Origin: JBMNTU01 sp050945895
GTDB lineage: Bacteria; Bacillota; Clostridia; Christensenellales; Christensenellaceae
Assembly: GCA_050945895.1 (NCBI GenBank)
Contig: JBMNTU010000095.1
Coordinates: 1-8,011, forward strand
DNA length: 8,011 nucleotides
Direction of reading: 5' to 3'
In this document: piece after piece, positions 4,922-8,011 of the stretch
Numbering within the stretch: position 1 is the stretch's first letter
How the letters are laid out: each line of letters starts with the position of its first letter
Notes under the pieces: generated by a model
Database searches by the model: none
What the model was told of the DNA's origin: nothing
What the model saw: the letters and a program-made list of their open reading frames with translations, nothing else
Translations under genes and position numbers: made by a program

Positions 4922-6997
4922 ATGAAGGTATACAACCCACAGGACATCGTAAACATTGCTGTTGTCGGACATGGCGGAGAGGGAAAAACAACTCTGGCAG
5001 AGGCGATGATCTATAATGCCGGCGGTTCGGAGCGTATGGGTCGGGTAGAAGACGGAAATACCGTAACCGACTACGACCCGGAAGAGGCCAAGCGGCAGAT
5101 TTCGATCGGCCTGGCATTGGCGCCGGCAGAATGGAAAAACAAAAAGCTCAACCTGGTGGACACCCCCGGCTATTTCGATTTTGAAGGTGAAGTGGTTGCG
5201 GCATACACGCTTGCAGACAGCGCGCTGATCGTTACCGGGCCGCAGGATCATGTTTCCGTTGGAACAGAAAAAGCGTACGACTATTGCAACAAGCATGGAA
5301 TCCCCCGTGCGTTCCTCATTACCCAGCTCGATAAGGAGAACACGGATTTCAAAAAGACGCTGGATGCGCTTTCTACAAAGTATAATCCTGCGGTTACGCC
5401 GTTGCAGTTCCCCATTATAGATGGCGGAAAAATGACAGGCGTTGTGGATATCATTGGCCAGAAGGCGAAGTATTTTGACGGAAAAGAAGGCGATGTGCCG
5501 GATGCTGTTTCTGCGGACGTTTCTTCGCTGCGCGAAGCCCTGATCGAAAACGCTGCCGGAAACGACGAATCGTTGATGGAAAAATACTTTGACGGGCAGG
5601 AGCTCTCTAAAGACGATATTTTGAAAGGCCTGAAAGACGGCATTATGGAAGGTACGATTGCGCCGGTATTTGTGTGCATCCCCACACAAAACCTGGGCGT
5701 TAAAGAAGTTATGGACGAGCTTATTTCGCTGATGCCGGCTGCCGGTTCTATCGGCCCCAAAAAGGCAACCAACAAAGCAGGCGACGAAATCGAAGTAAAG
5801 CGTGACCCTGCCGCACCGTTCTCGGCGCAGGTCATTAAGTCGATCGCCGACCCGTTTGTCGGCAAAATTTCTATTGTCAAGGTCTATTCGGGCACACTTA
5901 CGCCAGATATGACTGTGCTCAACACAACGACGGGCAAAACAGAAAAATGCAGCAACCTGGGCATTATGTCTGGCAAAAAACTGATTAACATTCCCAAGCT
6001 GGAGGCGGGCGACATCGGCGCGCTGGCAAAGCTTACCGCTACGGTAACCAGCGATTCGCTTTGTGCTTCGTCCGATTTTGTCCAGTTTGAAAAGCTTTCT
6101 TTCCCCAAACCCAGTATTTCGCTTGCCGTAACCGCCAAAAAACAAGGCGAAGAGGACAAGGTGTTTTCCGGGTTGCATCGGTTTGAAGAAGAAGACCCAT
6201 CCTTCACCGTAACCACCAATACCGAAACCAACGAAACGGTTGTAAACGGCATGGGCGAAATGCACCTTGAGGTCGTCATGAACAAGCTGAAAAACAAATT
6301 CAATGTGGAAGCGGCTTTGATGGATCCCAAGGTTCCTTATCGTGAAACAATCCGCAAAGCAGCCGAAGCCGAAGGAAAGCACAAAAAACAATCGGGCGGC
6401 GCAGGCCAGTTCGGCGTCGTCAACATGCGCTTCGAACCGTTATACGATAGTGATTCCAGCTTTGAATTCGTCAACGCCATTGTAGGGGGCGTTGTTCCCA
6501 AGGAGTTTATTCCCGCTGTAGAAAAAGGCCTCCGCGAAAGCCTTGTGCACGGCGTTCTTGCAGGCTACCCGATGGTGAACATAAAAGCGACGCTGTTCGA
6601 TGGAAAATACCACCCAGTAGACTCCAAGGAGGTTGCGTTCAAATCGGCGGCACGGCTTGCATACAAAGCGGCTTGCGAAAAAGCCGACCCGGTTATTTTA
6701 GAGCCGATCTCCAAGGCAGAGGTCGTTATTCCGGACGAATACATGGGCGATATCATCGGCGACCTCAACCGGCGGCGCGGGCGTATTTTGGGCATGAACC
6801 CGCTGGGCGGCGGCCTGCAGCAGGTGGAAGCAGAGGTTCCCATGAGCGAAATGACCAAATATGCAACCGATCTTCGCTCCATGACACAAGGGCGCGGCTC
6901 TTTTACCCTGACGTTTGAGCGGTACGAAGAGCTTCCCGCACAGATGGCGGCTAAAGTTATAGAGCAGGCACAAAAGGATGCGGAAGAAAAAGACTGA
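4922..6997 (+). CDS. Elongation factor G-like translational GTPase (EF-G paralogue) with altered G motifs
   Basis: This ribosome-associated GTPase is 691 residues long and has the whole five-domain EF-G architecture. The G domain spans about 1-280: G1 GHGGEGKT (16-23), then switch I around DYDPEEAKRQISI (50-62). G3 is DTPGYFDF (80-87), where EF-G and EF-Tu have DTPGH/DCPGH. G4 reads TQLD (134-137) instead of NKxD. The G5 region reads VCIPT (251-255) where EF-G has GSA. Domain II follows from about 296 (FVGKISIVKVYSG at 312-324). Domain III contains GMGEMHLEV. Domain IV has QSGGAGQFG and the HPVDSKEVAFKSAA segment. Domain V has EYMGDIIGDLNRRRG and then YATDLRSMTQGRGSF. The Tyr-for-His change in G3 occurs, as I recall, in the FusA2/EF-G-2 branch, so this is probably not the main elongation factor. 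Canonical fusA normally sits with rpsL/rpsG and tuf, which are absent here. The ATG at 4922 has GGGAGG seven bases upstream; the in-frame TTG at 4907 lies inside that region and is rejected. Confidence 0.9.
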   Translation: MKVYNPQDIVNIAVVGHGGEGKTTLAEAMIYNAGGSERMGRVEDGNTVTDYDPEEAKRQISIGLALAPAEWKNKKLNLVDTPGYFDFEGEVVAAYTLADSALIVTGPQDHVSVGTEKAYDYCNKHGIPRAFLITQLDKENTDFKKTLDALSTKYNPAVTPLQFPIIDGGKMTGVVDIIGQKAKYFDGKEGDVPDAVSADVSSLREALIENAAGNDESLMEKYFDGQELSKDDILKGLKDGIMEGTIAPVFVCIPTQNLGVKEVMDELISLMPAAGSIGPKKATNKAGDEIEVKRDPAAPFSAQVIKSIADPFVGKISIVKVYSGTLTPDMTVLNTTTGKTEKCSNLGIMSGKKLINIPKLEAGDIGALAKLTATVTSDSLCASSDFVQFEKLSFPKPSISLAVTAKKQGEEDKVFSGLHRFEEEDPSFTVTTNTETNETVVNGMGEMHLEVVMNKLKNKFNVEAALMDPKVPYRETIRKAAEAEGKHKKQSGGAGQFGVVNMRFEPLYDSDSSFEFVNAIVGGVVPKEFIPAVEKGLRESLVHGVLAGYPMVNIKATLFDGKYHPVDSKEVAFKSAARLAYKAACEKADPVILEPISKAEVVIPDEYMGDIIGDLNRRRGRILGMNPLGGGLQQVEAEVPMSEMTKYATDLRSMTQGRGSFTLTFERYEELPAQMAAKVIEQAQKDAEEKD

Positions 6998-7015
6998 TCT
7001 ATAGATTGTATACGG

Positions 7016-7056
7016 AAAAATCTGCCGGAAAATCAGTTTTTTCGGCGGATTTTTTT
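7016..7056 (+). terminator. Rho-independent terminator of the EF-G paralogue
   Basis: A 17-bp stem (7016-7032 with 7038-7054), including two G-U pairs, closes a 5-base loop. The GC core is CTGCCGG/CGGCGG, flanked by A and T tracts, and the right arm runs into T7. It starts 18 bases after the stop codon. Confidence 0.88.
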
Positions 7057-7096
7057 ACGGCCTAGGGAAGACTGTACACAATCAGTTCATTTTCCA

Positions 7097-7123
7097 TTGT
7101 AGAATGTTATATAGGAATATAAT
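7097..7123 (+). promoter_or_regulatory. Likely promoter of the SPFH protein gene
   Basis: A perfect TATAAT lies at 7118-7123 with TTGTAG at 7097-7102, a 15-base spacing that is slightly short. An alternative is the extended -10, TGTTATATA, at 7105-7113. The leader would be only about 15-25 bases long. The gene lies downstream of a strong terminator, so its own promoter is expected. Confidence 0.5.
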
Positions 7124-7143
7124 CGAAAAGAAAGAGGAACCTG

Positions 7144-7968
7144 ATGGATAAAAAAACAAAAAAATGGATCGGCGTAGGTGTGGTCATTGCCGTTATACTG
7201 ATTTTGGTATTCGCCTCAACTACCGTAGTGGAAGCCGGGCATACCGGCGTTGTTGTAACAATGGGCGCGGTCAGCGATACCATTCTTACGGAAGGGCTGC
7301 ATTTTAAGCTGCCGTTTGTGCAAAGCGTCGTACAGGTAAACAACCGCACGCAAAAGGTGGAGGCCGATGGTACTGCCGCATCTAAGGACCTGCAGATTGT
7401 AACATACACAGTAGGCATCAACTATAAGATATTAAACGATCAATCTGCATATCTATACAAGAACGTCGGGCAGGCGTACGAAACGACGATCATTGCGCCC
7501 GCCATACAGGAATCGGTTAAGGCCGTATGTGCAAAGTTTACGGCGGAGGAGCTGATTACGCAGCGCTCTGTTGTGGGCGACAGCATCAAAGAAATGCTGC
7601 AGGAAAAGATTACCCCCTACGGCCTGACGGTAGAGGTATTCAATATTGTAAACTTCGATTTCACCGAAGAATTTAACAAGGCTGTTGAGGCCAAACAGAC
7701 CGCGCAGCAGAGCGCGCTTAAAGCAGAGCAGGACCTTGCGCGCATCCAGGTCGAGGCCGAGCAGCAGGTCACACAGGCCAAAGCAGAGGCGGAAAGCATC
7801 CGGCTCATCCAGGAAACGCTTAAAACGTCTCCCGAATATATCGAATATATTAAGTGGAGCAACTGGAACGGCGAGCTTCCGCGGGTAATGACGGGCAGCA
7901 GCAGCGACGGCAGTGGCAGCGATCTGATTTTGGACGTGGGTAATGTTATGGATGACACGGCGGAATAA
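7144..7968 (+). CDS. Prohibitin-family SPFH/band 7 membrane protein
   Basis: This 274-residue protein is anchored by one N-terminal transmembrane helix (about 9-27) after the basic start MDKKTKKW. An SPFH/prohibitin domain (about 28-180) follows, with typical features: GHTGVVVTMGAV, EGLHFKLPF at 50-58, the PAIQESVKAV stretch at 119-128 followed by FTAEELITQR, and VFNIVNFDFTEEF near 165-177. An Ala/Glu/Gln-rich coiled coil (about 180-226, beginning EAKQTAQQSALKAEQ) gives way to a KWSNWNGELPRVM segment and a Ser/Gly-rich acidic tail. Such proteins oligomerise on membranes and are linked to membrane domain organisation and, in prohibitins, to protease control. A precise role here cannot be inferred. 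AGAGGA (7133-7138) with a 5-base spacer supports the ATG at 7144. No NfeD-like partner or FtsH gene is visible; it appears monocistronic, between the terminator at 7016-7056 and the hairpin at 7992. Confidence 0.93.
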   Translation: MDKKTKKWIGVGVVIAVILILVFASTTVVEAGHTGVVVTMGAVSDTILTEGLHFKLPFVQSVVQVNNRTQKVEADGTAASKDLQIVTYTVGINYKILNDQSAYLYKNVGQAYETTIIAPAIQESVKAVCAKFTAEELITQRSVVGDSIKEMLQEKITPYGLTVEVFNIVNFDFTEEFNKAVEAKQTAQQSALKAEQDLARIQVEAEQQVTQAKAEAESIRLIQETLKTSPEYIEYIKWSNWNGELPRVMTGSSSDGSGSDLILDVGNVMDDTAE

Positions 7969-7985
7969 GTCTATCATACGCAAGT

Positions 7986-8011
7986 AAAAACGACCGGGAG
8001 CTTCCCCGGTC
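7986..8011 (+). terminator. Probable terminator after the SPFH gene, cut by the window edge
   Basis: GACCGGG (7992-7998) pairs perfectly with CCCGGTC (8005-8011) around a 6-base loop, preceded by an A5 tract at 7986-7990. It lies 23 bases after the stop codon. The expected T-tract would be just beyond the end of the window, so the call is inferred. Confidence 0.65.

Noticed and set aside
4874..6391. 505-codon minus-strand open frame across the EF-G paralogue
   Set aside because: It is antisense to a clear five-domain EF-G frame; the translation is rich in Arg/His/Phe/Cys and resembles no protein family.
4922..6997. Tetracycline-resistance ribosomal protection protein (TetM type)
   Set aside because: The overall sequence follows EF-G, including the C-terminal YATDLRSMTQGRGSF segment, and lacks obvious TetM-like features. 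A resistance role is not supported.

Overview
The window looks like ordinary chromosomal DNA from a low-to-mid GC Gram-positive bacterium, most likely a member of the Clostridia. This rests on strong sigma-A-like promoters with short leaders, purine-rich Shine-Dalgarno sites (GGGAGG, AGAGGA), and a second EF-G-like GTPase of a type I associate with Clostridia. A narrower placement cannot be supported from sequence alone. No insertion sequence, phage gene, CRISPR array, tRNA or rRNA was seen.

Layout from left to right. (1) A minus-strand gene (88-642) encodes a small lysine/glutamate-rich coiled-coil protein of unknown function. (2) A divergent promoter drives a plus-strand two-gene metal-efflux operon: a cation diffusion facilitator (827-1732) and a CopA-type Cu+ P1B-ATPase (1732-3936). 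The two overlap by one base in a TAATG junction. The operon ends at a strong terminator (3952-3977). (3) A convergent intergenic region follows, with several hairpins. (4) A minus-strand gene (4187-4687) encodes a small protein with a very acidic N-terminal half and three C-terminal membrane segments. (5) A divergent region (4706-4921) is rich in inverted repeats. It precedes a full-length EF-G paralogue (4922-6997) that keeps the five-domain EF-G plan but has non-standard residues in several GTPase motifs. (6) After another strong terminator comes a single-gene prohibitin/SPFH membrane protein (7144-7968), with the start of its own terminator at the right edge.

How the genes relate: the two transporters probably form a metal-detoxification unit. 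The CDF has the Asn-Asp/Asp-Asp metal-site pattern associated with Mn2+ exporters, and the ATPase has the full Cu+ signature. The other genes appear to be separate transcription units, each with its own promoter or terminator signals, and nothing links them functionally to the efflux operon. I found no convincing new multi-gene system. The points most worth a second look are the altered GTPase motifs of the EF-G paralogue, the metal-site composition and coupling of the efflux pair, and the inverted repeats between the acidic membrane protein and the EF-G paralogue.
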